The translations under genes were made by a program, and so were the position numbers. Shown here piece by piece: positions 15,796-25,320 of a stretch of 46,875 nucleotides of DNA (its first letter is position 1; each line of letters starts with the position of its first letter). The stretch lies in assembly GCA_021805985.1 (NCBI GenBank), contig JAJZDN010000026.1:1-46875 (forward strand). Direction: 5' to 3'. The notes beneath the pieces were generated by a model, which saw only the letters and a list, made by a program, of their open reading frames with translations, searched no databases and had not been told where the DNA came from. Source of the stretch: Planctomycetota bacterium. GTDB taxonomy: Bacteria; Planctomycetota; Phycisphaerae; WQYP01.

Positions 15796-16764
15796 ATGAA
15801 AACACTTTTTCTTGGCTCCGGGGCTTTTGGCCTGCCTACGCTCAAGGCCCTGATCCAAACGGGTCATGAAGTGGCCATGGTGGTCACACAACCGGATAAA
15901 CCTGCGGGCCGGGGACGCCACTGCACCCCTACGCCGATCGCGGCATACGCTGCCGAGATTGGCCTGCCCGTGCTGAAAACCGCCAATGTCAATAACCCGC
16001 AAATCTTGGCGGGCTTGCGTGCCATTGTTCCGGACATTTTTGTGGTGATCGCGTTTGGCCAAAAAATCGCCGATGCGGTCTTGGGCATGGCTCCCCATGG
16101 CGGAGTGAATCTTCATGCGTCGCTGCTGCCGGCCTTTCGCGGAGCGGCCCCGATTCAGCGTGCCATCCTTTCCGGCGAACATACCACCGGGGTATCGGTC
16201 ATTCGCGTGACCAATATCATGGATGGCGGCGAAGTTCTCGGACAAATTCCCACTCCCATAGGTGAGAGCGAAACCGCTGGCGAACTGCATGACCGCTTGG
16301 CTGAATTGGGCGCGCCGCTGATGCAGCAGGTTCTCCGGGAGATTGAAACTCAAGGCGTCCGCGCCGCAATTCAGGATGCCACACGTATTTCTCCAGCGCC
16401 AAAATTATCCAAAGACATGGCGCATGTGGACTTTGCGCAGTGTGCGCGTCAGGTTTCCTGCCGCATCCGAGGGCTTTCTCCATGGCCGGGCTGCCTGGCG
16501 GATTTGTTGACACCGGATGGCGAGGTTCGCGCGAAAGTTTCGATACTTAAATGCCGCGAAGTTTCCACAGGTGACCCGTCTGGAAAACCCGGGGAAGTTC
16601 TGACCGGACTGTCTATTGCGTGCGGCACCGGCGCGATTGAAATATTAAGCCTGCAACCGGTTGGCAAACGCCCCATGGATATGCGATCATTGGCTAATGG
16701 CTACGGTATTAAAGCGGGCTGGCGTCTGAAAAGCCACCCCCCCGCTGCCCAAGGAGCACCCTGA
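15796..16764 (+). CDS. fmt: Methionyl-tRNA formyltransferase
   Basis: The 322-residue enzyme formylates Met-tRNAfMet with 10-formyltetrahydrofolate for translation initiation. The N-terminal formyl-transferase domain shows the catalytic N105 and H107 in GVNLHASLLPAFRGAAPI and D143 in NIMDGGEV. The C-terminal tRNA-binding domain starts near residue 205 (DFAQCARQVSCRIRGLSPWPG). Length is normal. The ATG has only a weak ribosome-binding site. The usual partner def is not adjacent. Its stop codon overlaps the next start by one base. Confidence 0.96.
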   Translation: MKTLFLGSGAFGLPTLKALIQTGHEVAMVVTQPDKPAGRGRHCTPTPIAAYAAEIGLPVLKTANVNNPQILAGLRAIVPDIFVVIAFGQKIADAVLGMAPHGGVNLHASLLPAFRGAAPIQRAILSGEHTTGVSVIRVTNIMDGGEVLGQIPTPIGESETAGELHDRLAELGAPLMQQVLREIETQGVRAAIQDATRISPAPKLSKDMAHVDFAQCARQVSCRIRGLSPWPGCLADLLTPDGEVRAKVSILKCREVSTGDPSGKPGEVLTGLSIACGTGAIEILSLQPVGKRPMDMRSLANGYGIKAGWRLKSHPPAAQGAP

Positions 16765-17381
16765 TGGATAAAGAAAAAAAAACACCCCCTCTGCGGGAAG
16801 ATACACTGGATGCCCTGAAAAATTTGAACAATTCCGAACCCCAACTGCCTGCCAGTGCTGATGACCCGCGCAGTGCGACAGGCTTTGCGGCTATGCTGGC
16901 GCATGGTGATACGCAACCCGATGTTTTTCCCCCACTGGGTTCAGCTTTGGAGGCGGATACGAAAGCCTCCCTCGGCAACCCCCCGCCGCCCCGCCCGCAA
17001 CCTATGCCACCAACCGCGCCACGGAAGGATTTGCGCGCGGAAATCCCGGAAGCAAAAGTCATTGAACCACCGACTAACCAGAAATCCAATATTCCGGCAG
17101 CAGCAGCCACGCGGCGTCCCAAAGCCCGTAGCCCCCATGAGTGGTATCGCGTAGCGGTGCCTCTGATGCTGGTCATGGGAACCCTGTTGGTGCTGATCGG
17201 TTTTTGGGCGGTCGCCTCTTTGGCCGGAATGCCCAACGCACTGATTCCCCATGAGCACTATGGCCGACGCTACCATGCCGCCATTTCACTGGCTTGGGAA
17301 ATGCTGGTCGCCCTGCCCGTCGGGGCCATGCTTGACGCGATGGCCATCTATATGATCGTTCGCCTGCGAAAACGCCCGTGA
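16764..17381 (+). CDS. Proline-rich two-helix membrane protein, unknown
   Basis: The 205-residue protein is not recognised. The start ATG overlaps the fmt stop (TGATG) and has AAGGAG 7 nt upstream, so it is translationally coupled to fmt. Residues 1-125 are hydrophilic, Pro/Ala-rich and probably disordered; transmembrane helices lie at about 129-152 and 176-199, ending in a basic tail RLRKRP. It converges on the DUF58 gene with only 28 bp between the stops. Confidence 0.72.
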   Translation: MDKEKKTPPLREDTLDALKNLNNSEPQLPASADDPRSATGFAAMLAHGDTQPDVFPPLGSALEADTKASLGNPPPPRPQPMPPTAPRKDLRAEIPEAKVIEPPTNQKSNIPAAAATRRPKARSPHEWYRVAVPLMLVMGTLLVLIGFWAVASLAGMPNALIPHEHYGRRYHAAISLAWEMLVALPVGAMLDAMAIYMIVRLRKRP

Positions 17382-17409
17382 TCGATCAGGATTCTATGGG
17401 AATGTGGAA

Positions 17410-18618
17410 TCAGGAGAGGCTCCCAGGCTCCTGGGCCGGGGCGGCCAAGTCCGCCATCGCGGCTGCGGGGCCGGGTTGCGAGGGGAAATAGAGCCAGTAT
17501 TGGCTGTCTGGATCGTCCATACATAGAAGCGTATAGTTGCAGCCCGCAGGGACCATGTCGAGACGCGCGGTTTTTTCCGATAGCGCAATAACAACATATT
17601 CTGCCTCACGAGAGGTGCGGTCCTCCTGGGCGTTGGGCGTAACGGGGGCATCAGGCGTGATGGCGGCCAGATCAATGGTGGCCAAGGTTTCCAGAAGTAT
17701 CTGCCGCTGACTGCGACCGGCGGTGATCAAGGTGGGTATCGACCGGCTATAACCCGTAATTTGCATGCCGACGGAAAAGTGGTCCATTAAGCCACGGCAC
17801 ATCCAGGCGCCGGCCAATTCAATGGCTCGTTCCGCCAGAGCCGGGCCGTTGGGGACCGTTGCCCATTGGCGTAAATCCAATGTGATAACAATTGTGGGGG
17901 GCGTATCGGTGGTCATTTCCCGGACCATTAGCTGTCCGGTGTGGGCGCTGCGACGCCAGTGAATGGAGCGGATGGCATCGCCGGACTGATATTCCCGGAG
18001 TCCAAAAAATTCGTCGGATCCGCCGCGGCGGGGAGAAGTTGTGGATCCGCCGGGACAAAACGTGCGGGAGCGGGCGAGCAACTCGCGATTAAGCATGCCG
18101 ATACGCGGATAGACCGTGATTCGGCGTGGCGCCGGTATATGCACGGCCCGGTTCAAAAAGCCGAACGGAAATGAGCAGCAAACTCTCTGTTCTCTTAGTT
18201 CGATAATTCCCCGATGCGTGGGCACCAGATGGGTCATCACCAGCGTGCTCTGGCCTGGGCCAAGATGCAGGCAATAACCTTCAGGAATAACCGATACGGC
18301 CCCCAGGAATCGCGCCTCGGTAATGCGAATAGCGCAGGAGGGCCAGAGAATTTTGTGATTCTCCAGGCGGTAATGCACTTCTATCGGTTCGCCGGCTACC
18401 GCATGTTCGCTGACGGATCGCGAAACTTCCAGCCGCCGCAGCAGCAGGTCCCCCAATATCGCGGAAACCAAAAGAGTTCCCAGCACTATTCCCAAGGCCC
18501 AGAAAAGAATGTTGTTTTGGCTGTTGAGGGCTGCGATGAGAACAAAACAGGTTACGCCGGCGAAGACAAAACCGGTAAATGTCAGTTCGTAATACGTCAT
18601 GTGCCGGTGTTTTCGCAT
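17410..18618 (-). CDS. DUF58-family membrane protein
   Basis: The product is about 402 residues. Two N-terminal transmembrane helices (about 13-31 and 37-57) are followed by a beta-rich section and the DUF58 signature EFFGLREYQSGDAIRSIHWR at about 203-222, leading into a vWA-like C-terminal domain. DUF58 proteins usually pair with MoxR AAA+ ATPases as chaperone-like systems for maturation of other complexes or as envelope-stress factors. Here the MoxR gene lies upstream on the same strand with a 66-bp gap. ATG 18616-18618 is taken; an ATG at 18600 and a TTG at 18657 are alternatives, none with a strong ribosome-binding site. Confidence 0.87.
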   Translation of the reverse strand: MRKHRHMTYYELTFTGFVFAGVTCFVLIAALNSQNNILFWALGIVLGTLLVSAILGDLLLRRLEVSRSVSEHAVAGEPIEVHYRLENHKILWPSCAIRITEARFLGAVSVIPEGYCLHLGPGQSTLVMTHLVPTHRGIIELREQRVCCSFPFGFLNRAVHIPAPRRITVYPRIGMLNRELLARSRTFCPGGSTTSPRRGGSDEFFGLREYQSGDAIRSIHWRRSAHTGQLMVREMTTDTPPTIVITLDLRQWATVPNGPALAERAIELAGAWMCRGLMDHFSVGMQITGYSRSIPTLITAGRSQRQILLETLATIDLAAITPDAPVTPNAQEDRTSREAEYVVIALSEKTARLDMVPAGCNYTLLCMDDPDSQYWLYFPSQPGPAAAMADLAAPAQEPGSLS

Positions 18619-18684
18619 GGCTGCGGATCGCCTTGAAAATTCAGGCTTTGCTGCCAAGTTCGCAGCGAAGCACCGGGCACAGAA

Positions 18685-19611
18685 CTACATGGGGCAGGGA
18701 ATATTCTGCAATAGTTCCTGCATAATACGAACGGCGGTGGTAATATCCCCGTTGGCCATGTAGCTCTTGGTAATAACCCGATGGGAACAGACCGGAACCA
18801 CCATTTCCTTGATGTCATCGGGTGTCACATAATCACGTTTATTCACCATCGCCAAAGCTTGCACCGCGTGGGTGAGAGCTAATGAGCCGCGTGGGGAAAT
18901 GCCGGTGTGCAGCAATTCGTGCGTGCGCGTGGCGGTGACGATATCGAGCATATATTCCAACAAGAGGGGATCAATTTTTACCTGCGCGGCCTGCCCCTGC
19001 AGGGCTTCCACTTCTTCGCTGGAAAGCACCGGGTCCAGCGTATCGAGCCGATTCTGCCCCGGCTGTTCACGCAGGATGGCCAGTTCGCGATCGCGATGGG
19101 GATAGCCCAGCTGAATTCGCAGAAGAAACCGGTCCAACTGATTTTCCGGCAGGAAATAGGTGCCTTCAAATTCAAAGGGGTTTTGCGTGGCCACGACCAT
19201 AAACGGGCGGGGAAGCTGGAGTGTTTGGCCGTCAACCGACACAGAATTTTCGTTCATCGCCTCCAGCAGACTGCTTTGGGTGCGGGGCGTGGTGCGGTTT
19301 ATTTCGTCCGCGAGAACAATATTGGCAAAAATCGGTCCTGGTTTAAAGGTGAATTCCTGTCGATCCTGATTGTAGACCGATACGCCGAGAATATCGCTGG
19401 GCAGCAGATCGGGTGTAAGCTGTATGCGGCTGAACTGGCAGTTGATACTGCGGGCCAAGGCTCTGGCGAGAACCGTTTTTCCCACACCGGGAACATCTTC
19501 AATGAGGACGTGGCCGCGGGCCAGTAATCCCACCAGCAGATGCGTGACGACTTCGGGACGTCCGAAGAAAACCGTTTGGATATTGTTTCGCAGTCTTTCC
19601 AGCGGATTCAT
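18685..19611 (-). CDS. MoxR-family AAA+ ATPase
   Basis: The 308-residue ATPase shows Walker A DVPGVGKT (39-46), Walker B IVLADE (98-103), the MoxR-typical NRTTPRTQSSLLEAM (105-119) and sensor-1 ATQNP (141-145). A C-terminal helical lid follows. MoxR ATPases work with DUF58/vWA proteins; the next gene downstream is DUF58, so the two form a pair. AGGA lies about 11 nt before the ATG. The TPR lipoprotein gene follows upstream on the same strand (73-bp gap) and may be part of the unit. Confidence 0.93.
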   Translation of the reverse strand: MNPLERLRNNIQTVFFGRPEVVTHLLVGLLARGHVLIEDVPGVGKTVLARALARSINCQFSRIQLTPDLLPSDILGVSVYNQDRQEFTFKPGPIFANIVLADEINRTTPRTQSSLLEAMNENSVSVDGQTLQLPRPFMVVATQNPFEFEGTYFLPENQLDRFLLRIQLGYPHRDRELAILREQPGQNRLDTLDPVLSSEEVEALQGQAAQVKIDPLLLEYMLDIVTATRTHELLHTGISPRGSLALTHAVQALAMVNKRDYVTPDDIKEMVVPVCSHRVITKSYMANGDITTAVRIMQELLQNIPCPM

Positions 19612-19684
19612 GCGTTTTGTATTCCTGTCTCGCGTGGGCCAGGGCGGTAATTAGCAGGGACTCGGTCTTTTTCGCCGTCCCAAG

Positions 19685-20674
19685 CTATTGTGATGATTGC
19701 GAAAAATGCTTGACCAGCTTTTCAATCAACGGCTGATCCGGATTTATTTCCAGGCTCTTACGCCAGTAAGCGACCGCTTTGCGGCGCATCGCCCGATCCC
19801 CACCCTGCGACTGCAACGCCATGGCCATATCTGCGACCCCCAGGCCATTGAGCGCGGGCGCATAATTGGCATTAAACTTTAAAGCGGCACGGTAAGCGGC
19901 CTTGGCTTTGGGCAAGTCGCCCATGCGGTAGTAGGCATACCCCAGGCGTTCCTGAACCAGTGCAGACGGAGCGAGTTTGCCGGCGGTCTTGAGCACCCGC
20001 GATGCCATGGCATAGTGCTTAGTATTGAGATACACCGCCGCCATGTCCAGATATATCGCGGATTGATGGGGCTTTAATTCCAGGCTGGACTTGAAATAAT
20101 GCAGAGCTTTTCGACCATAACTCGGATCCACATTGGCGGCCTCGGCATATATGGCTCCCAAGTTAGCCAGCGATGAAAATGACTGTGCCCCATTGGCCAG
20201 TGCCCGGCGACCGTAAATAACGCCAAAGATCGGCTGCCCCGTTTGGGCATACGCCACCGCGAGATTCATCGTAGCGTTGGGATTTTTCGGTTCAACCTGC
20301 AACGAGTGCTGATAGGCGGCAACGGCTTTTTGAAAGTTATGTACTGCCTGATAGCTTACGCCAAGTTCATACCAGCCGTGGAAGCTTTTGGGATTTAATT
20401 TTACTGCATGCTGATAATCATGAATGGCGTTATGCACTTGTCCCTGTTTGCGATAAATATCGCCACGGGCTTCATAAGCCAGTACCATATTAGGATTCTG
20501 TTGGATCGCCTGAGTCAATTCAGCCAAGGCCTTTTGGGTCTTTCCACTTTCAGCATCCAACTGACCGCGAACATAATGACTGATGGCGGTGGATGAACTG
20601 GTTTGACTGCTGCATCCGCCAAGGCACAGGGAACCGGCGATCGCTAACGGGAAAAGAAAAAAACGTTTCATCAT
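19685..20674 (-). CDS. TPR-repeat lipoprotein
   Basis: The 329-residue protein starts at the first of two ATGs, with GAGGGG 8 nt upstream. A signal peptide ends in the lipobox LCLGG-C (C21). The mature part is built of about seven tetratricopeptide repeats, for example ALAELTQAIQQNPNMVLAYE, AIHDYQHAVKLNPKSFHGWY and AVAAYQHSLQVEPKNPNATM. Such lipoproteins serve as adaptors for envelope complexes. Partner unknown; the MoxR/DUF58 pair lies directly downstream on the same strand. Confidence 0.86.
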   Translation of the reverse strand: MMKRFFLFPLAIAGSLCLGGCSSQTSSSTAISHYVRGQLDAESGKTQKALAELTQAIQQNPNMVLAYEARGDIYRKQGQVHNAIHDYQHAVKLNPKSFHGWYELGVSYQAVHNFQKAVAAYQHSLQVEPKNPNATMNLAVAYAQTGQPIFGVIYGRRALANGAQSFSSLANLGAIYAEAANVDPSYGRKALHYFKSSLELKPHQSAIYLDMAAVYLNTKHYAMASRVLKTAGKLAPSALVQERLGYAYYRMGDLPKAKAAYRAALKFNANYAPALNGLGVADMAMALQSQGGDRAMRRKAVAYWRKSLEINPDQPLIEKLVKHFSQSSQ

Positions 20675-21003
20675 TAGAGAAACCCCTCGGCAACAAAAAT
20701 GCCTGCTGGTAACAACACATCCAATTCGCGTGGCAGCGGCGGCATCAAGAACCGCCCCCGGATATAGCCAATTCTTTCAATCGGCGATCCGCCTATCGGG
20801 CCAACCCAATCATTATCGGCTCAAAAATGAAAACCGGCCAATAAAACTTAGGGGCATTGATCTGCATGCGACAATCGCCAGGGCAAGAAGTCAGAAAATC
20901 AGTCCAAACGCCTTGACCGTCCGACGTAAAAACAGAAGGGATGCTACGTCCCGCGGCCGCCCATCAGACACCTTTGCGATGCGAATAAACAGGCAAGAAC
21001 CCG
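20675..21003. other. Intergenic region, nothing recognised
   Basis: The 329 bp between the TPR lipoprotein and the small lipoprotein contain no supported gene, clear promoter or strong hairpin. Confidence 0.45.
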
Positions 21004-21222
21004 TTACTGCATCGGCACAGGTTTGTCAGACAATTGCGATGGACTATCAAGCATCAGAACTTTTTCGGCATTGTCCGGAACCATGAGCCAATCTGTTGCC
21101 ATGGCGTGGTCGATGCGCACCGCGTTTTGTCCCGGTGTGTCGGTGAGGGTTTGACATCCTGCCAACATCGGCAACGTCGCCGCTGCGCCAACGATAAGTA
21201 AAAGTGCCGCGTACCGCTTCAT
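21004..21222 (-). CDS. Small lipoprotein, 72 residues
   Basis: ATG 21220-21222 has a perfect GGAGG 7 nt upstream, which fixes the start; the frame extends further but without a site. Residues 2-25 are a signal peptide with lipobox MLAG-C. The mature 46 residues are polar (TDTPGQNAVRIDHAMATDW) with no recognised domain. A near-consensus promoter (21271-21299) directly upstream argues for strong, independent expression. Similar tiny lipoproteins in other bacteria protect or tether the envelope, but no role can be assigned here. Confidence 0.75.
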   Translation of the reverse strand: MKRYAALLLIVGAAATLPMLAGCQTLTDTPGQNAVRIDHAMATDWLMVPDNAEKVLMLDSPSQLSDKPVPMQ

Positions 21223-21270
21223 GCAATAGCCTCCAAAGCAAGACATCCGCCCCGCGGTTAAATCGGGTGT

Positions 21271-21299
21271 TTTTTATCCGCCCACGCCTTGCGTGTCAA
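21271..21299 (-). promoter_or_regulatory. Promoter of the small lipoprotein gene
   Basis: On the minus strand TTGACA (21294-21299) and TAAAAA (21271-21276) are separated by 17 bp, giving a leader of about 45 nt to the start at 21222. Confidence 0.5.
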
Positions 21300-21452
21300 A
21301 TAAATTCTCCGTAAATCGGTTAATTTCAGATTCCGAACCCCGGCGGCCCGGAGGGTCTAACCGACTCCATCTTTTCATTTTCCCATAAAAGAACCAATAT
21401 ATCCAGCGAGCGGCAGGGGAAATCGGGAATGGGAGAACTGAGCATTGGGCAT

Positions 21453-21480
21453 CTGGCATTTAGCATCCGGCATTTAGCAT
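21453..21480. repeat. Short tandem repeat of GGCATTTAGCAT units
   Basis: GGCATTTAGCATCC is repeated as GGCATTTAGCAT, preceded by the related GGGCATCT. It lies just beyond the stop codon of the PEP-CTERM gene. A related GGCACCTCGTATCTGGCACC stretch occurs near 36951 in another repeat-bearing gap. Confidence 0.45.
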
Positions 21481-21501
21481 TTTCCGGGAGCTTCTTCGAT
21501 G

Positions 21502-23214
21502 CTATTGCACAGGCCGGTCGCACTTGGCCCTTGTGCGCCACAACAGCAGCAAACCGCCGATGGCAAACAGCGCCAGTGCTGCCGGTTCCGGCACCGCGAT
21601 TTCTGTAATCTGCGTTCCCCATTGGCTGGAATTGATCGCATATTCCTGAAAGGTCCAGAACATATTGGGATTGGTGGGATCGACCCAGGTCGAACTGTAA
21701 TCGCCCCAGCGATTAGGCCCGGAGTTTCCATAAGCGGCCAGGCCCGCATGCAGCAGCAGCGGGCTGCCAAGCGTGATATTGGAACCGTTTAAATTGCCAA
21801 CCAGGGCATACGCGCTGGGATACATGGTTCCGCTTTCGGTAAAACCGATAACCACTTTGCCCAGAGAATTCACGGCTATGGAGCCGAAATACAGTGAATT
21901 ATTCGGATCCGAGATCACGCCTTGTGCCAGAATCGTCGGCGCGGTTCCAGTACCGGGCGTGGAAACTGGAGCTACTTCAAACCAGCGCAATGCCGACAGG
22001 CTGCTGTTGCTCGGATTTAATACGGATTGAATCCCCCAGATATGACCACTAGTGTCGGTGGTCAAACTGCTGCTCAAACGGTCATCATTGGTGTCAATGG
22101 TCGCCGATGAACCCGGCTGCGTGGCATTGACCGGTTCGCCCGACTGGTAGTTGAACTGCGCCAGACCATAATTGGTGTCCAGTCCACCGGAACTGCTGAC
22201 GGCCGCAATCCGCGTTTCGTTGAGATTCTGCGTGGACGTGCCGCCGGTCCCGGAGGCATCATAATTGGAAAAAAGATACGAGGCCTTACCCGCGGCATTG
22301 AGATCATTGACCGGCTGATTGGTAAATCCCAAGTTATTAAAGGACTGATACGTCAGCGCGCTGTTAGCATTGAAATTGGATGTTGTGGGATTTGTACCCG
22401 TCAGGGCACTTTTATTCACCACGAGCACGGATTCATACGCCGGGCTTGAGGCAAACTGGTTCTGGGAATTAGGTACCGTGAAATTATTGGCCGCTACCGT
22501 GACGTAGTTCGGCGTAACTCCCAAGGTCGGAAAATCCGCAAACGTCTTTCCATAGCTCGCCTCGCTGCTGGTCAGCGACGGGTTCGTTGGCTGATAGGCT
22601 CCAACCTTATATCCGTTGAATCCGTCCAGCGGATTGGAATTTCTGGATACCGCCAAAAGAAGATCATTACTCTGGCTTACCTTACCTGTAGAACTGTTTT
22701 CCATCACATCAATGCTGCTGGCAAACCAATGTCCGGAACTGGGGTCGTAAATCACCCGCGGATCAGAGACAAATGAACTGTATCCGCTGCTTGCCACCGG
22801 CAATGCGACGCCCGAGGTGGTCCAGAAGTTTGATAACGATTCGCTCAAAAGTGGCGTTCCCACACCACTGGTATTGACGATGGGGTTCCGGCTGTATACG
22901 CCATAATATCCGTTGATCAATTCCACAATAGTGTTTGGGCCCACCGCCCCATTGGTGTCCGGCGGCGTATAGCCGGAATTGCTGGACGTACCGGCGGTAA
23001 AGTTCTGCACCACCGTGCCATACGCGCCAGCTGAATTCGTGGCGGATAATCCGCCCGTACCGCCATACGACGTGATATCCGCTCCCGTCGGCAGACCATT
23101 GTCCCCCACGACCACATCCGTAGCGCCCGCCCCCACCGCCAATGCCAACCCCGCCGGCACCAGCAGCGCCGCTGCGGAAATCATCCCGAGCAATTTCATG
23201 CCATTCCTGATCAT
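21502..23214 (-). CDS. PEP-CTERM surface/exported protein
   Basis: The 570-residue protein has a signal peptide (about 6-31) and a classical PEP-CTERM tail at 541-570: VPEPAALALFAIGGLLLL, then a basic cluster WRTRAK. Such tails are recognised by exosortase, which anchors or releases exopolysaccharide-associated proteins; no exosortase is in the window. The body is rich in Ser, Asn, Thr and Gly with motifs such as TPPDTNGAVGPNTIVELING and SDPRVIYDPSSGHWFA that suggest a beta-propeller-like repeat fold. Start ATG 23212-23214 has AGAGGA about 8 nt upstream. Function beyond surface display is unknown. Confidence 0.85.
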   Translation of the reverse strand: MIRNGMKLLGMISAAALLVPAGLALAVGAGATDVVVGDNGLPTGADITSYGGTGGLSATNSAGAYGTVVQNFTAGTSSNSGYTPPDTNGAVGPNTIVELINGYYGVYSRNPIVNTSGVGTPLLSESLSNFWTTSGVALPVASSGYSSFVSDPRVIYDPSSGHWFASSIDVMENSSTGKVSQSNDLLLAVSRNSNPLDGFNGYKVGAYQPTNPSLTSSEASYGKTFADFPTLGVTPNYVTVAANNFTVPNSQNQFASSPAYESVLVVNKSALTGTNPTTSNFNANSALTYQSFNNLGFTNQPVNDLNAAGKASYLFSNYDASGTGGTSTQNLNETRIAAVSSSGGLDTNYGLAQFNYQSGEPVNATQPGSSATIDTNDDRLSSSLTTDTSGHIWGIQSVLNPSNSSLSALRWFEVAPVSTPGTGTAPTILAQGVISDPNNSLYFGSIAVNSLGKVVIGFTESGTMYPSAYALVGNLNGSNITLGSPLLLHAGLAAYGNSGPNRWGDYSSTWVDPTNPNMFWTFQEYAINSSQWGTQITEIAVPEPAALALFAIGGLLLLWRTRAKCDRPVQ

Positions 23215-23532
23215 AAAAATTTCCTCTTAACTCAAAGCGGCCGGATAAGATAAAACCCTCGTCACTCCCGCAGGCCCAACCGGCCAAACATGCCAACCAT
23301 TCTATCCAGCCGCTTCGCGATCGCCAACATTAATATTTCACATTGGACGTGACACCTGTCTCTGTACCCTGTCACCTGTCACCTCTAACCTAAGTCGGCT
23401 CCCAACTCCTGCGTTCTAGCTCGTCCTGCCCCGGTAACTGTAACCCACCCCGCATGGGCGAAAAATGTTATAGTATCTGTATATGCTGAGGATCGTGCTT
23501 CGGCATATTGCGGTGGCTTGCTGGGAGCAGTT
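23215..23532. other. Intergenic region with repeat remnant
   Basis: The 318-bp divergent gap before purE contains, at about 23349-23420, CCTGTCACC-type units and CCCAACTCCTGCG, both related to the dispersed repeats at 4534-4705 and 37000-37064. No gene, and no convincing purine riboswitch, was seen. Confidence 0.5.
23349..23420 (-). repeat. Degenerate dispersed repeat, copy F
   Basis: On the minus strand CAGGAGTTGGGAG is followed by GGTGACAGGTGACAGGGTACAG, combining the AGTTAGG-type unit and the GTTACAGG-type unit seen in copy B. It is more decayed than copies A, B and D. Confidence 0.4.
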
Positions 23533-24063
23533 ATGACAAGCGTAAAAGCGTCTCCAAGGCCTCTGGTGGGCATTGTCATGGGCAGTAAATCTGACTGGCC
23601 TACTATGCAACATGCGGCGGAAACGCTGGCTATGCTGGAAATACCATGTGAGGCCGAAGTGGTTTCAGCCCATCGGATGCCAGTGGATATGATTGCGTAT
23701 GGGCAGCAGGCCGCGGCGCGGGGAATCGGCGTAATTATTGCCGGTGCCGGTGGAGCAGCGCATTTACCGGGTATGATTTCGGCAGTAACAACTCTGCCAG
23801 TACTGGGAGTGCCGATCCAAAGTGCCGCTCTTAATGGGCTGGATTCACTGCTGTCAATCGTGCAGATGCCCGGCGGCGTGCCGGTGGGAACGTTGGCAAT
23901 TGGCAAAGCCGGGGCGATCAATGCGGCGCTGCTGGCGGCGGCAATATTAGGATTATCCAATGAAGGAATACGGACGCGCTATGAAGCGTATCGCACATCC
24001 ATTACCGAAAAAGTGCGGCGTGAAACATTAGATGACAAACCCGCGACGCCGCATCAGATTTAA
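23533..24063 (+). CDS. purE: N5-carboxyaminoimidazole ribonucleotide mutase
   Basis: The 176-residue class I PurE converts N5-CAIR to CAIR in purine synthesis. Start ATG 23533 has GGGAG 5 nt upstream. [16 protein letters not shown] and the glycine-rich [12 protein letters not shown] are the conserved active-site segments. It is followed after 43 bp by purK, the enzyme that makes its substrate. Confidence 0.96.
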   Translation: MTSVKASPRPLVGIVMGSKSDWPTMQHAAETLAMLEIPCEAEVVSAHRMPVDMIAYGQQAAARGIGVIIAGAGGAAHLPGMISAVTTLPVLGVPIQSAALNGLDSLLSIVQMPGGVPVGTLAIGKAGAINAALLAAAILGLSNEGIRTRYEAYRTSITEKVRRETLDDKPATPHQI

Positions 24064-24106
24064 ATGCGTACAGACTTTCTTGCTACAGGAAACCAGACAG
24101 GTGCCC

Positions 24107-25282
24107 ATGAAATCACAACTTGAATCCAACCCGCACAAACCCATTCTTCCGCCGGAACTTATTACCATACTGGGAGGCGGACAGCTTGGTTCCATGTTGT
24201 GCGAAGCCGCTAAACGCATGGGTTACCGCACGTTTTGCGTTTCCAGCCATGAAACCGATCCGGCCCGGCGCTGGGCGGATCATCACCTGATTGCTGATCC
24301 CGGTGAACCGGCCACGGCAGCGCGGGTGGCGCGGCAAAGCGCGGCGGTGACAGTTGAAGCGGAATCCATTGATCCGGCGGCCCTGGAAGCTGCCGCCAAT
24401 ACGCCCTGCTGCGTCGCACCCTCGGCTGAGGTCCAGCGGACCGTGCGCGATCGGCGGCTGGAAAAGATGTTCCTCCGTGATCATGGCCTGGCGGTTGGCC
24501 CGTTTGCCATCGCGGAATCTGCCAAACAGATGAGTGAAGCGGCGGAAACGCTATTTGCCGCAGGAGCCAAAAAGATTGTGGCCAAAACCGCCCGGGGCGG
24601 TTACGACGGTAAAGGCCAGCGGTGGCTGCATTCGATCGAAGAATCCGCGGATGCCTGGGAAGCACTGGGATCCACACCGCTCGTGCTGGAGACTGGCGTT
24701 GATTTTGTAGCTGAGGCCTCGGTTATCGTGGCGCGATCGGCCGATGGCCGCATGACGCATTTCCCGGTTTTTCAAAATGAACATCGGCGGGGGATTTTAT
24801 TTCAAACCCGCATGCCCGGAGATTTCCCGCCCGCTACGGTAGCCAAGGCGATTGAGCTAGGCCGCGGCACGGCAGAAGCCCTGGGCGTGGTGGGCCTGCT
24901 GGCGGTGGAAATGTTTATACTTCCGGATGGAAATGTCTTCATTAATGAATTGGCGGCGCGCCCGCACAATTCCGGGCATGTGACCCTGCGCGCAGCCAGC
25001 CGGAGTCAGTTTGAAATGCATATTGCCGCCATTTGCGGCTTGCCGCTACCGGAAATACATACGCTGCAACCTGGCGTCATGACAAATCTGCTCGGCGACT
25101 TATGGGTACACGGAGAACCGGATTTCGCCAAAGTTCTGGCCAATGGCCGGGGCATGATTCATCTGTATGGCAAAACCCCGCGCCCGGGCCGCAAAATGGG
25201 GCATATGATCCACACCGCCCCCACACTCACCGAAGCCATGCAAGCCGCGAACGCCGCGTTTAATGAACTGGAAAAGTCATAA
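24107..25282 (+). CDS. purK: N5-carboxyaminoimidazole ribonucleotide synthase
   Basis: The 391-residue ATP-grasp enzyme carboxylates AIR to N5-CAIR with ATP and bicarbonate. ATG 24107 has ACAGG upstream; the frame extends back over the end of purE but without a start signal. ILGGGQLGSML is the N-terminal nucleotide-binding loop, KTARGGYDGKGQ the ATP-grasp loop, and FINELAARPHNSGH the metal-binding segment. With purE it forms a two-gene operon ending at the hairpin 25286-25320. Confidence 0.96.
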   Translation: MKSQLESNPHKPILPPELITILGGGQLGSMLCEAAKRMGYRTFCVSSHETDPARRWADHHLIADPGEPATAARVARQSAAVTVEAESIDPAALEAAANTPCCVAPSAEVQRTVRDRRLEKMFLRDHGLAVGPFAIAESAKQMSEAAETLFAAGAKKIVAKTARGGYDGKGQRWLHSIEESADAWEALGSTPLVLETGVDFVAEASVIVARSADGRMTHFPVFQNEHRRGILFQTRMPGDFPPATVAKAIELGRGTAEALGVVGLLAVEMFILPDGNVFINELAARPHNSGHVTLRAASRSQFEMHIAAICGLPLPEIHTLQPGVMTNLLGDLWVHGEPDFAKVLANGRGMIHLYGKTPRPGRKMGHMIHTAPTLTEAMQAANAAFNELEKS

Positions 25283-25285
25283 AAA

Positions 25286-25320
25286 AGCCCGCGCGTCCGG
25301 TTGTACGGGTCGCGCGGGCT
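25286..25320 (-). terminator. Intrinsic terminator between convergent purK and groEL
   Basis: AGCCCGCGCG pairs perfectly with CGCGCGGGCT across a 15-nt loop. Read on the minus strand a run of six T follows the stem, so it is an intrinsic terminator for groESL; on the plus strand it may also stop purEK transcripts. Confidence 0.8.

Noticed and set aside
21453-21480. CRISPR-like array
   Set aside because: The repeats are tandem and very short, without unique spacers of constant length; no cas gene is present.
23400-23532. Purine riboswitch before purE
   Set aside because: The conserved loop sequences of purine, PRPP or ppGpp aptamers are not visible, and a TATAGT-like -10 box near 23469 has no -35 partner.
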